DNA from: Chthoniobacteraceae bacterium
GTDB lineage: Bacteria; Verrucomicrobiota; Verrucomicrobiia; Chthoniobacterales; Chthoniobacteraceae
Assembly (NCBI GenBank): GCA_947476045.1
Contig: CANJNZ010000002.1
Location: 62,001-126,000 of the forward strand
Direction of reading: 5' to 3'
DNA length: 64,000 nt
The notes under the pieces are model-generated. The model was not told where the DNA came from and searched no databases. It worked only from the letters and a program-made list of their open reading frames with translations. This document shows positions 1-9,177 of the stretch, piece by piece. Position numbers and translations under genes: made by a program. Numbering within the stretch: position 1 is the stretch's first letter; every line of letters starts with the position of its first letter.

Positions 1-2
1 TG

Positions 3-1616
3 GCATTTTTCATCGCGCTTGTGCTATGGAAGCAGAGGGATCGGCGAACGTTGATTTTTGCGCTCTGCGGGCTGCTGCTGGTCATTTTTGTCGTGCTGAC
101 TTTTGGTGGAAAGGTGCTAGAGCGTTTCAGTTCGCACGAGGGTGGGATGGTTTCAAATGAAACACGTGTGTTGATCTGGCAGGAGACTTTCCGCGTCTGG
201 AAGGATGCGCCGCTTTTCGGTCACGGGCTTGAGTCGTTTACGCAACTTTTTCCATTATATCAGCTTGCCGACCTCGATGGAAAAACGGTGCTACATCCTG
301 AAAGCAGCTGGCTGCTGTGGCTGGTAGAGCTTGGTGTGTTGCCGTTGATACTGCTCACAGTGGCGCTGGCCATGTTTCTTGCGGGGAATATGCGCGCTGT
401 GTTCGAGCAGCGGAGAAGTTTTTTTCTCTCTGCCGGTGCTCTGGCCGGCGTGGTGGCTATTTTGGTTCACGCCATTTTCGACGTCACTGCGCATCGATGG
501 GCGAACGCCGGCTTTGCGCTGGCTTTGCTGGGGGTGGCGTTTCCTCTGCGTATGCCAGGGACTTTGACTGCACCTCGATGGCTTGCATGGATGCCTTTGG
601 CAATTGGTGCATTTTGGGTCTGGCCTCTGGTTGCGCAGCCCCCGCCATGGTCGCCGCTTGCGCCCACGCTGCTGCTAAATCGTGAGACAGAGGCACGTGG
701 AAAAAAACCGTCGCTAGCGGAGTATGAGTTGGTGCTCCGGTATTTTCCGCTGAATCCATGGATGCACCAGTATGCAGGCATACATGCTTTGTCGGAGCAG
801 CCGAAAATTCAGGATAAATGGCAGCAACATTTCGCGGTGACTCGCAGGCTTGCGGCTTCCGGGTGGTGGATGCCTGTGATGCAGGCGAGAGCGGCAAGGC
901 AGTTTTCCTCCCAAGCTATTATTTTCTGGCAGGATGCTGTGGCGAGGGGTGGGCGGAAACGCACAGAGATTTTGCGTGATGCAGTGCGTGCGACAAATGG
1001 GATGCGTGGGGCGCGCGTGCTATGGGGGCAGTTCATCGAGTCCCGCCCGGAACTCGCTTTGGCGTATGCCGAGATTGTGGTGGAAGAACTGCGCGAGCCG
1101 GATGCAAATATGAGGGCATATTTTGATCTTTGGTGGGAGCAAAGGGCAACTGGTGAGGTGAGTGATGATGAAGCAGCCGTTTTTTATCGATACGCAGCAC
1201 GATGTGCCTCACCGGAGCAGTTTGAGACATGGATGAAGCACCACGCTCCGCGTAGAAACCGAGATTATCGTGTGTGGACGGTGTTGTTGCATCAATGGAT
1301 GCACGACGAGCGAGCCTGGCAGATTTACAGTGGAGTGATGCCGGAGCCTGCGATTGGTCCGGTGGCAAAGACTGCCACGCGCGAGGCGTTGGAAGGCCGT
1401 TATCGCCTCGCTCCTGAGAATGCTGCGCATGCACTGGCGTTTGCGCAATTTTTGGATGCCACGGGTGATAAAGCCGCTGCGCAAAATGTGATCACGCTTA
1501 CCGCCAGACGTGCGGATGCGCCGCCGTGGTTTATTCGCAAGGCGGCCTATCTGCTGGCTGCTGGTGGAGATTTCGCCGCTGCCGTGGAGATGGCGCTAGG
1601 CGAGAAGTCGAAATAG
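3..1616 (+). CDS. O-antigen ligase/polymerase-like membrane protein (5' end outside window)
   Basis: The reading frame is open from the first bases of the window, so the start lies upstream. The visible N-terminal half has hydrophobic segments and an NETRVLIW...FGHGLESF stretch, with HPES before another membrane helix, which resembles the periplasmic loop of the Wzy_C/O-antigen ligase family. The C-terminal half is a soluble, Ala-rich helical region that looks like degenerate TPRs (residues such as APENAAHALAFAQFLDATGD), a common arrangement in Verrucomicrobiota ligase homologues. It probably acts in the inner membrane on lipid-linked glycans. Substrate cannot be read from the sequence. A GTG in frame at position 21 is not a credible start because it sits inside the membrane region. 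Confidence 0.75.
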   Translation, partial: AFFIALVLWKQRDRRTLIFALCGLLLVIFVVLTFGGKVLERFSSHEGGMVSNETRVLIWQETFRVWKDAPLFGHGLESFTQLFPLYQLADLDGKTVLHPESSWLLWLVELGVLPLILLTVALAMFLAGNMRAVFEQRRSFFLSAGALAGVVAILVHAIFDVTAHRWANAGFALALLGVAFPLRMPGTLTAPRWLAWMPLAIGAFWVWPLVAQPPPWSPLAPTLLLNRETEARGKKPSLAEYELVLRYFPLNPWMHQYAGIHALSEQPKIQDKWQQHFAVTRRLAASGWWMPVMQARAARQFSSQAIIFWQDAVARGGRKRTEILRDAVRATNGMRGARVLWGQFIESRPELALAYAEIVVEELREPDANMRAYFDLWWEQRATGEVSDDEAAVFYRYAARCASPEQFETWMKHHAPRRNRDYRVWTVLLHQWMHDERAWQIYSGVMPEPAIGPVAKTATREALEGRYRLAPENAAHALAFAQFLDATGDKAAAQNVITLTARRADAPPWFIRKAAYLLAAGGDFAAAVEMALGEKSK

Positions 1617-1624
1617 CAAAACAA

Positions 1625-1711
1625 AGGGCCGGAAGTCGAAGGAGGAACCTCGTTGCGACCGTCAGCCCATGAGCAGCCACATTGAGGCTCACACCTTCGA
1701 CTTCCGGCTCT
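1625..1711. repeat. Long inverted repeat between convergent genes
   Basis: An 18-base arm at 1625-1642 and an arm at 1694-1711 are inverted copies with one mismatch, separated by 51 bases. The right arm encodes the last residues of the minus-strand signalling protein. The position between two convergent genes suggests a bidirectional transcription-stopping structure, but there is no clean T tract, so this is only a candidate. Confidence 0.5.
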
Positions 1712-3020
1712 CCGTGGAAGTGCTACGCGAACTTTCTTGTTTGCTACCGCCCGTCACGACTTCGCGGACTACGCGATTGAGTTCAGTGAGTTCGTATGGC
1801 TTTGAGATCGCGCCATTAAAGCCGTGATCGCGGTAGTGAGACATGATGGGGTCGGAGTCGTAACCGCTGGAAATGATGGCTTTGATTTCTGGGTCAATTT
1901 TTCTCAAACGGGCCACAGCTTCGTCACCGCTCAAATCTCCTGGCAGGCTGAGGTCCGAAATTACGACTTGGTAGCGACGCCCTGTTTTCATCGCTTGTTC
2001 GCAAGCGAGCAGTGCGGCAGGCACGCTGGTCGCCTCGGTCACATCGTAACCCATCGAACTGAGTGCCGTGCAGACGAGGCCGCAGATGGCTTCTTCGTCG
2101 TCGAGGACGAGCACGCGTGGTTGTTTTTTCGCGGGCGTTGCGGGCGCAACGAGATTTGGCATTTGAACAATCGTGCCGGGCGCCGGTGTGGTATCGATAT
2201 CCCCCTCCGGTGTATCGTCGTTTTTGGTGAGAGATTGAAGTTTGCTGGTGATTTCCTGAGCGCGGAGGGCGTTCTTTTTGGCGCTCTTTGCACGCTGATG
2301 CGTGGCTGCGTCCTGCTCACCGGCCATGAGGATGAGTGACAGATTTCCGATGATCCCCGTGAGTTGGTTGTTAAGTTCGTGGCAATACTTGGAGACGGGG
2401 GCCGTGATGTCGCTTTTTGGCGCAGGAACGGAGGCAGCCTGCATGTCCTTTTCGTGGATGAGCACGAGATAGCTGGTGCTGTTTGTAAGTTCCACCTGTG
2501 AAAGAAATACTTCCACCTTCACATGCTGCCCGCCTGGGCGCATGGCGATTGACTCAAAACTGACCGGGCCACGCCGTGTCAATTCGCCCAGACAGAGGGG
2601 CTGTGGGATGAATTGTGTAAGTTCCAAACCCTCAAATTCTTTTCCCGTTATCGAAAACAATTCCTCTGCCGCCACATTGACCGAGCGAATGATACCGAGG
2701 GAGTCGAGCACTAGCACTGCGTCGTCCGTCATCGTAAGCAATGCGCGCAACTGTGCTTCGGAATTCTGTGATTGCACGCGGTGCTGCTCCTCCCGCGAGT
2801 GAATACGGCGGTAGAGTAGCCCGCAGGAGATGCCGGCTGTGATGCCGATTCCTGCCAGAGCACCCACCAGCGTGCCGTCCAAAGCAAATGAAGAATCCGC
2901 ATTTGGAAGAACCGAAAGCGCAGCCAGACATGAGGATAGGATGTTCTCTGTCAGGCATAGCTGTTTTCCGCAGTATTTCCTGAAGGTGCTGAATTGGGTC
3001 TGAAGTATCCTATAAAACAT
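1689..3020 (-). CDS. PAS-DHp-receiver protein lacking a kinase ATPase domain
   Basis: 443 residues. One hydrophobic segment (about 46-70) is followed by a PAS domain (about 90-190), a short region carrying HELNNQLTGIIGN with His214 that resembles the dimerisation/phosphoacceptor helix of a histidine kinase, a Pro/Thr-rich linker (about 268-298) and a complete receiver domain (about 301-420) with the acidic pair DDEE, phosphoacceptor Asp356 and Lys407. No N, G1 or G2 box of a HATPase domain is present between the H box and the receiver. It may therefore be a phosphorelay intermediate or sensory adaptor that depends on another kinase. It sits alone, convergent with the ligase-like gene. Confidence 0.75.
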   Translation of the reverse strand: MFYRILQTQFSTFRKYCGKQLCLTENILSSCLAALSVLPNADSSFALDGTLVGALAGIGITAGISCGLLYRRIHSREEQHRVQSQNSEAQLRALLTMTDDAVLVLDSLGIIRSVNVAAEELFSITGKEFEGLELTQFIPQPLCLGELTRRGPVSFESIAMRPGGQHVKVEVFLSQVELTNSTSYLVLIHEKDMQAASVPAPKSDITAPVSKYCHELNNQLTGIIGNLSLILMAGEQDAATHQRAKSAKKNALRAQEITSKLQSLTKNDDTPEGDIDTTPAPGTIVQMPNLVAPATPAKKQPRVLVLDDEEAICGLVCTALSSMGYDVTEATSVPAALLACEQAMKTGRRYQVVISDLSLPGDLSGDEAVARLRKIDPEIKAIISSGYDSDPIMSHYRDHGFNGAISKPYELTELNRVVREVVTGGSKQESSRSTSTESRKSKV

Positions 3021-3258
3021 GGCGAATAAGAGAATAGCCGTCTTCGTGCCACGATATGGAAATTATATTAAATACGGAAAATAAAGCTTTCTAGATCCCG
3101 GCGAATCGCGTCGTATTTCAAAAATATACCGACCTATATATTTTTAAATTAGCTGGTTATCAACAGCCAACCTATTTTCGGCGGGGTTGATTTGCAGCTT
3201 ATGATTTTTGAAATGGATTTTCCATTCGGGAGAGCAGGCTCAGCGGACTGGGTTCAAA

Positions 3259-4431
3259 TTATGGCTGCGGTGGCTTGCGGCTTGTGGTTTTGAGGCCGAG
3301 GACGCTCATGAAGAAACTGCTGCCGATGATTTGCAGGCCAAGGACGATGAGGGTGGTGGCTGCGATGATGCGGCGCAGGTTTTGCGCATAGGGCATAGCG
3401 CCAAAACCCGCTTGTTGCCAGAGAAACACGGCCCACGCGAGCAGTCCCGCACCGCCGAGCAACACGAACAAACCGACGATGAGTCCTTTTTCCAAACTGA
3501 ACCATTGGAAGATGCGGGCGAATTTTTCATCCGGTGGAAGCAGGCCTTCGGCGATGGCAAAGGTTTTAGTGAAGCAGGCGAAGGCGACAAGTTGCGCCCC
3601 GACAATGAGTGCACCACACGCAACGGCGAGCGTGCCGGCGTCGAATTGAACATGGCCCATCGAAACCGGGTCTGCGTAAATCAACGCCGCAGCGAGCGCA
3701 CCTGCTCCCGCGAGCAGCAGGCCGGGGACGAGGAAGAGCCAGCGCGGCGCGTAAAGGAGCATGAACCGGAGGTGTCGCCATCCATCCCGCCATGGGCGCA
3801 GATGCGGCGGGCGAGAGCGTCCGTCTTTGTGGAGCGTGATTGGCACCTCGGCGATGCGCATGGTGGCGAGGCTTGCTTTCATCACCATCTCGCTGGCGAA
3901 TTCCATGCCGGTGGTGACGAGTTTCATGTGCTCGTAGGCTTCTCGTGTGATGCCCCGCAGGCCGCAGTGAAAATCACGCACTGGGGTTTTGTAAAAGAGG
4001 CGTCCGATGAAACTGAGGACAGGATTTCCGAGCCAGCGGTTTTTCCATGGCATCGCCCCCGGCATGATGGTGCCGCCGCCCGCAGGCAGCCGGCAGCCCA
4101 TGACGAGGTCGTTGCCCGCGCGCAGTTTTTCCACGAAGCGTTTTGCCTCTCCGAAGTCGTAGCTCGCATCCGCATCACCCATGAGAATGTAGCGACCTCT
4201 AGCCGCTTCGACACCGCCACGCAATGCGCAGCCGTAGCCTTTTTCCGCGACGGGGACCACGCGTGCCCCAAGTTCCTCAGCGATGCGCTGCGAACCATCG
4301 GTAGAGCCGTTGTCTGCGACGATGATCTCGCCTTCAACGTCCGCATCGGCGAGGCCGCGCTTGGCCATAGCGATGCAAGTAGCGAGCGTCTCCGCCTCAT
4401 TGAGGCATGGCATAATGATGGAGAGTTCCAT
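3259..4431 (-). CDS. Membrane-associated GT2 family glycosyltransferase
   Basis: 390 residues. The N-terminal GT-A domain has the nucleotide-binding ADNGSTDG motif (about 39-46) and the metal-binding DADAS motif (about 86-90), like dolichol-/undecaprenyl-phosphate sugar transferases of family GT2. From about residue 222 there are four hydrophobic segments, so the enzyme is anchored in the inner membrane. The likely reaction is transfer of a sugar from a nucleotide donor to a polyprenyl phosphate. The donor cannot be told. The long plus-strand open frame opposite this gene is a GC-driven shadow. Confidence 0.82.
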   Translation of the reverse strand: MELSIIMPCLNEAETLATCIAMAKRGLADADVEGEIIVADNGSTDGSQRIAEELGARVVPVAEKGYGCALRGGVEAARGRYILMGDADASYDFGEAKRFVEKLRAGNDLVMGCRLPAGGGTIMPGAMPWKNRWLGNPVLSFIGRLFYKTPVRDFHCGLRGITREAYEHMKLVTTGMEFASEMVMKASLATMRIAEVPITLHKDGRSRPPHLRPWRDGWRHLRFMLLYAPRWLFLVPGLLLAGAGALAAALIYADPVSMGHVQFDAGTLAVACGALIVGAQLVAFACFTKTFAIAEGLLPPDEKFARIFQWFSLEKGLIVGLFVLLGGAGLLAWAVFLWQQAGFGAMPYAQNLRRIIAATTLIVLGLQIIGSSFFMSVLGLKTTSRKPPQP

Positions 4432-4577
4432 TACGGTTAGCGGTTGCCTCCGAGGTCGAGCGGTGTGAATTTCATCGAGTGGCAGTGATGAAAAAGATTT
4501 CGACGTGCCACTGTCACGGAGAATGTCACTTGGAGAGCGCGAGGCGGGATATAGCGAGGTGCCCGCTGCAGTGAAAC

Positions 4578-5498
4578 CTAGACGAGCCAGAGAGTGGTAG
4601 CACCGTGGCCGGGCGGGAAGTCTGTTTGCTGCGATTCACGATGAAAATTGACGGGGCGGCGATGAAGTTTGCAGCAATAGCGGGCCATGGTTTCGAGGTC
4701 ACGGATGGTCAGGCTGGTGCAGTTTGTCGAAAGTAGAATGTGTGCTTTGGGTGTGGCGAGCTCCATGGCAGTGCTGAGGAGGTCTTCGAGATGTTGCTCG
4801 ATTTGCCAGCGGCGACCCTGATTGCCGCGCGAGAAGGTGGGCGGGTCGAGAATAATGGCGTCGAATTTCTCGCCGCGGTGGATGAGGCGGGGGAGGACAT
4901 CGAGGACGTCGTCGGCGATGAACCGATGGTGCGCGGAGGTATCGATTTGGTTGAGCGCAAAATTTTCGCGTCCTCGTTCTAGCGACTTTTTAGAGAGATC
5001 CACGCTGAGGGTTTGCGCGCCGGCGAGTGCGGCGGCGACGCTGAAAGCACAGGTGTAGGAAAAGGTGTTCAAGACGTGCTTTGGCGATACGCGGCTGAGG
5101 AATGTGCGGTTCGAGCGCTGGTCGAGGAAGAGACCGTGTGAGTAGCCCGCTGCGAAGTCCAGAGCGTAGCTTGCTCCAGCCTCAGTGATGGTCGTTGTGA
5201 GGGAGGGTGTCGAGTCGCCGCTGAGCAGGACCGGGGCGATGCGGTCCTGATTTTGGCGCGGTAGAAATTTGGCAAAAATGCGCCGTGGCTGCCATCCAGC
5301 AGTAGTGATCCAAGGGGTGAGCGTATTTACAAGAGTGTCGCGAGTGGCATCGTTTTTGAAGCAGACGAGTGCATCATCGCCGAGACGTTCGATCCAGCCG
5401 TCGGGGTTGGTGGCAATACGATGCGCGGTGGTGCCTGTGGCGGTGAAAGCGGCGAATTGTGCGGGCTTTAACCAAATGGTAGGTAACGAATGGTTCAC
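4578..5498 (-). CDS. RlmI-like class I SAM-dependent RNA methyltransferase
   Basis: 306 residues. The core carries HGLFLDQRSNR, the SAM-binding NTFSYTCAFS motif (144-153) and the catalytic DPPTF motif (218-222), followed by a second conserved cysteine (Cys260). These are hallmarks of the RlmI/RlmK (YccW) 23S rRNA cytosine-methyltransferase group. The usual N-terminal PUA domain is short or divergent: about 100 residues before the catalytic part show no clear PUA pattern. The substrate is most likely rRNA, but the exact base is not certain. Divergently arranged with the coiled-coil/TPR gene, with 73 bases between the start codons. Confidence 0.8.
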   Translation of the reverse strand: MNHSLPTIWLKPAQFAAFTATGTTAHRIATNPDGWIERLGDDALVCFKNDATRDTLVNTLTPWITTAGWQPRRIFAKFLPRQNQDRIAPVLLSGDSTPSLTTTITEAGASYALDFAAGYSHGLFLDQRSNRTFLSRVSPKHVLNTFSYTCAFSVAAALAGAQTLSVDLSKKSLERGRENFALNQIDTSAHHRFIADDVLDVLPRLIHRGEKFDAIILDPPTFSRGNQGRRWQIEQHLEDLLSTAMELATPKAHILLSTNCTSLTIRDLETMARYCCKLHRRPVNFHRESQQTDFPPGHGATTLWLV

Positions 5499-5571
5499 AA
5501 GGTAGGGAACAGAACTGATTGCCTAGTGTGAAGTGTTCAAGTAGGTTTCCGCCCCTTTTCGCAAAAAAGCT

Positions 5572-8109
5572 ATGCGCCGCACATTTGTCATCCTCTGTTT
5601 TATAGCCGGTTTAGCAACCGCTCCGCTCACTGCACGTGCCCAGGGTCTGGACCCGGCACAGGAGCAATTCGTCAACGCATTCCTCAACGTTCGCAAGGGC
5701 GAGGAACAGGAAAATTCGGGCGACATCAAGGGCGCACTGAAGACGTTCCGTGCTGCCGCTGATACGCTCACCCGGATTAAAAGGGATTCGCCGAACTGGC
5801 AGGGAGACTTGGTGGACTATCGCCTCGCGCAGACAATGAAGGCGATCGATCGGGTGCAGACAAAGATGGGCGGGGAAAAGAAGGAAGACCTGGGTCTGCT
5901 TCCACCGATTGATACAAAGGATCCACTGGATCCTAGCAACAGCGGAGCGCTTCCGCCCGCAGAGATTTTAAAGCCGTCTAAGGGTGTGAAAAACACGAAG
6001 CCCGCCCCGGCGACCATTCCGGCAGGATCGGACCCGCTCGACGTGGTAAAGCAGCGGATCAACACTCTCGAATCGCAACTTTCCGAAGCGAACGATAAAC
6101 TTCGCGAACAGCAGCAGAACAATGAAAAGCTGACCAAGGAAATCTCGGATGCAGAGGCCGCGCGCAAAAAAGCGGAGGCTGCGCGCAAGGAGGCTCAGAG
6201 TCTTGCGGAAGTGTATCAGAAAAGTGTGCTCGAATTGAAAAGCAAAGGGGAGTCGAGCGCAGAAAAAGCCAGAGAACTCGAAGGTCAACTTGCGGCGGCC
6301 AAGGCTCAGCTGGAAACAGCAAAGAAGAAGAACGCGGAGACCGACGCCGACCTCGCGGCTGCTGAAGAGCGCGTCAAACAACTGCTCGAGCGCAGTCGCG
6401 CTGTTTCCGCAAAAGTTGCCGAGGCCAGCGGTCTGCCGGAACAGATCAAGCAACTTCAAGCCAAGTTGCTGGCGGAGCAAAAATCCAAGGCCGAACAGGC
6501 TGAACAATTTCTAAAAAGGGAGGCGGCACAAACCGAGCAGTTCCAAAAGCGTGAATCTGAATTGAAGGGACAAATCGCCGTGCTAACGAGGGATCGCGAC
6601 GAAGCGCGCGTTGAGATTACCCGACTGAAAGAGCTCAATAAACAGACGGACAAGCTCCTCGCCGACAACGCGACTCTTTTGAAGAAACTCGGTGAAGCAG
6701 AGAAGCAAATCATCAGTTTCAAATCCGACGCCCCGAAGAAGGAAGAGGAAGTCGTAGCGCTCAAGCAACAGGTGACCGATGTGCAGAAAGCACTTGCGGT
6801 TTCACAGGAGAAAAATGCGACCCTTCAAAACGAGATCGGCGGTCTGCAAAAGAAATTGGCCGAATACACCAACGAGATCACACAGTATAAGGCCGATAAA
6901 ACAGCGAGCGCCGAAGATCGTCGCAAGATGGAGGAGGAAAATAAACTTTTGCAGGGAATCGTCATGCGCGTGCTCCAGGAGGATGCGAATCGCGCCCAGC
7001 GAAAGAAGATGCTGCAAAAGGAAATGGATCGTTTGCAAATCCAGTCCGAGGTGATGCTGAAACAGATTAACTATCTTACGCAACCGGTGGTGAAACTCAG
7101 CGGCGAAGAACGTCGTCTATTTAAGAAGCCAGTGATCGAGGTGCTCGATCCAAACACGATCGCGGCCGTCAAGAATGACGGTAATAATCTCCAGCCAGAC
7201 AGGCCCGCAGAGACAGTCAAACCGACTCCACCTACACCGAAGAATCCTCCGATCGAGACCCCCGAGACAAAGCCGCCAGTGGAAAATCTTCCTCCACTTC
7301 CTGATATAGATAAACCGGCAGTAGAAAAGCCGGCAGTAGAAAAGCCAGCGGTGGAAAAGCCAGCGGTGGAAAAGCCAGCTGTGGAAAAGCCAGCTGTGGA
7401 AAAGCCAGCGCCCACGAAACCAACAAACACTGGCGAGCAAGCGAAACTCGACAAGCCGCCGCTTCCTACACGGGATCCGGCAGAGTCCAAGACGCCTGAT
7501 ACTGCGGCCAGTCCGACTGTGCAGACGAAAACAGTGGGAGGAGTCCGTGGCTTGCCCGAGGATGTGAAGCCGCTTGCCGAGCAGGCGAAGCAGGCTTTCG
7601 AGCGCGACAAATATGCAGACGCGGAGAAGCTCTATGACAAGGCGCTCCAACTTGCGCCGAACAACCTCTATCTGCTTTCCAATCGCGGCGTCGTCCAGTT
7701 TCGCGCAGGAAAATACAAGCAGTCGGAAGAAAGTTTTCGCAAGGCAATCGCCATCGCGCCGGAGGATCACTTCAGTTGGTGCACGCTTGGAATCGTCGAA
7801 TACAGTCAGGGCAAATACGACGAGGCTGTGAATGCTTTGACGAAGTCGCTTGCGATCAATCCGAAGAACTCAACTGCACACAATTATCTCGGAATCACCG
7901 CCGCGCAAAAAGGCTGGATCGAAGCGGCGCAAAAGGAATTGGAAACAGCAATTCAACTCGATCCGAAATACGCCGATGCGTGGTTTAATCTTGCTGTGAC
8001 GCAGACGCTCAAAAATCCGCCGAACAAGGAAGAGGCACGCAAAGCTTACAAAAAGGCAGTCGAGTTGGGCGCGGAGCCCGATCCGGCGATGGAGCAGACG
8101 CTCAAGTAA
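5572..8109 (+). CDS. Secreted coiled-coil/TPR protein with VEKPA repeats
   Basis: 845 residues. A signal peptide (1-24, ending ...TARAQ) is followed by a helical segment, a very long charged coiled coil (about 145-500), a Pro-rich linker (about 555-650) that contains six exact VEKPA-type pentapeptides (584-613), and a C-terminal TPR domain (about 665-840) with at least four repeats. It resembles a periplasmic or envelope-spanning scaffold: a TPR binding module held away from its anchor by a coiled coil and rod-like linker. The partner is unknown. No enzymatic motif was seen. Confidence 0.8.
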   Translation: MRRTFVILCFIAGLATAPLTARAQGLDPAQEQFVNAFLNVRKGEEQENSGDIKGALKTFRAAADTLTRIKRDSPNWQGDLVDYRLAQTMKAIDRVQTKMGGEKKEDLGLLPPIDTKDPLDPSNSGALPPAEILKPSKGVKNTKPAPATIPAGSDPLDVVKQRINTLESQLSEANDKLREQQQNNEKLTKEISDAEAARKKAEAARKEAQSLAEVYQKSVLELKSKGESSAEKARELEGQLAAAKAQLETAKKKNAETDADLAAAEERVKQLLERSRAVSAKVAEASGLPEQIKQLQAKLLAEQKSKAEQAEQFLKREAAQTEQFQKRESELKGQIAVLTRDRDEARVEITRLKELNKQTDKLLADNATLLKKLGEAEKQIISFKSDAPKKEEEVVALKQQVTDVQKALAVSQEKNATLQNEIGGLQKKLAEYTNEITQYKADKTASAEDRRKMEEENKLLQGIVMRVLQEDANRAQRKKMLQKEMDRLQIQSEVMLKQINYLTQPVVKLSGEERRLFKKPVIEVLDPNTIAAVKNDGNNLQPDRPAETVKPTPPTPKNPPIETPETKPPVENLPPLPDIDKPAVEKPAVEKPAVEKPAVEKPAVEKPAVEKPAPTKPTNTGEQAKLDKPPLPTRDPAESKTPDTAASPTVQTKTVGGVRGLPEDVKPLAEQAKQAFERDKYADAEKLYDKALQLAPNNLYLLSNRGVVQFRAGKYKQSEESFRKAIAIAPEDHFSWCTLGIVEYSQGKYDEAVNALTKSLAINPKNSTAHNYLGITAAQKGWIEAAQKELETAIQLDPKYADAWFNLAVTQTLKNPPNKEEARKAYKKAVELGAEPDPAMEQTLK
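7321..7410 (+). repeat. Six tandem 15-bp coding repeats (VEKPA)
   Basis: Six head-to-tail 15-base units, differing only at third or synonymous positions, encode VEKPA. The 15-base period keeps the frame, so copy number can change by slippage without breaking the gene and would change the length of the Pro-rich spacer. Confidence 0.92.
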
Positions 8110-8178
8110 TTCAACTGCGACTACAGTCGAAGCATGTGTGTCTTGCCTCGTTTGAAATCGGGGTAAATTTTACGTCGT

Positions 8179-9126
8179 TCACCCGCGTGGGAGGAAGAAG
8201 GCGCTTTGTTTGGCGCTGATGGGGTGGCCGAGTTTTTCCAGCACGGCAAGCATGTCCTCCCAGACGTGGCGTTTTTCTGCGAGCGATTGGTTTCGTAGCA
8301 GGTAGGAGGGGTGAAAGGTGGGCATCAGCGGGATGCCGTGGAAGTCCTGCCAGTGCCCGCGCATTTTGCTGATGCCCGATTTTTCCAAATTGAGCAGGCC
8401 TTCGACTGCGGTGCCGCCGAGCGCGACGATCACGCGCGGCTGGATGATGTTGATTTGCTCCAGCAGGTAGGGCTTGCACGTTTCTATTTCCTGCGTCATG
8501 GGGCTGCGATTTTTGGTTTCGCCCGGCACAGGGTCGGGGCGGCATTTGAGGACGTTGGCGATATACACGTCCCTGCGACTCAGGCCCATTGTCTCGATGA
8601 TTTTGGTGAGGAGTTGGCCTGCATTGCCGACGAATGGTTCGCCGACAAGGTCTTCATCCGCGCCGGGTGCTTCGCCGACGAACATCAACTCCGCATCGGG
8701 ATTGCCGACGCCGAAGACGACTTGTGTGCGCGTTTTCACGAGGTGCGGGCATTTGGTGCAGGCGAGCACGGGGCTACGCATAGCTGCGAGTCGCTCGGCT
8801 TTTGTGCCGGTGGAAGGCGCGAGCGCAGTTGCGTTGGCGACTTCGTTGAAAGGTGACGCCGCCCGCGCTGGCGGACGACTCGCAGGTGCCGCTGTGGCCG
8901 CAGGGGCGGTGCTCATTTGCGCCTGAAACGCGGCGCGGAGGTCGTGCTTCGGGCGCATGTCTTCGTGCTGTGGTGCGCTGCGCGTTGGATAAGGCGCGGA
9001 TTTTTGGCCGGTTGTTTCGGCGAGACGCGTGAGCACTTCATTCGATGCATGGAAATGCACGCCCTGCTCGTGGAGTGCGTGCAGGGCCGAGTGGACGATG
9101 TCGGTCGCGTTCTGGCTGTCGCTCAT
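8179..9126 (-). CDS. Family 4 (iron-sulfur) uracil-DNA glycosylase
   Basis: 315 residues. The catalytic part starts near residue 115. Four cysteines in the spacing of the family-4 [4Fe-4S] cluster are visible (Cys123, Cys126, Cys195, Cys217), as are the GEAPG motif (151-155) and the C-terminal HPSYLLR motif. It removes uracil from DNA in base-excision repair. The first 110 residues are low-complexity Ala/Pro-rich and longer than in most family members (usually about 200-230 residues), as often seen in Verrucomicrobiota and Planctomycetes homologues. Confidence 0.9.
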   Translation of the reverse strand: MSDSQNATDIVHSALHALHEQGVHFHASNEVLTRLAETTGQKSAPYPTRSAPQHEDMRPKHDLRAAFQAQMSTAPAATAAPASRPPARAASPFNEVANATALAPSTGTKAERLAAMRSPVLACTKCPHLVKTRTQVVFGVGNPDAELMFVGEAPGADEDLVGEPFVGNAGQLLTKIIETMGLSRRDVYIANVLKCRPDPVPGETKNRSPMTQEIETCKPYLLEQINIIQPRVIVALGGTAVEGLLNLEKSGISKMRGHWQDFHGIPLMPTFHPSYLLRNQSLAEKRHVWEDMLAVLEKLGHPISAKQSAFFLPRG

Positions 9127-9177
9127 GCGAGGAGGTTAGCGGGGGCGACGGCTCCAGCGCAAGCGACGTGCGCGTTT

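Noticed and set aside
3208-4440. Long plus-strand open frame antisense to the GT2 gene
   Set aside because: Charged, low-complexity translation with no family motif, fully opposite a gene with clear motifs; a product of GC-rich third codon positions.
7321-7410. CRISPR-like tandem repeat
   Set aside because: Units are adjacent with no spacers, in frame and coding; it is a peptide repeat.
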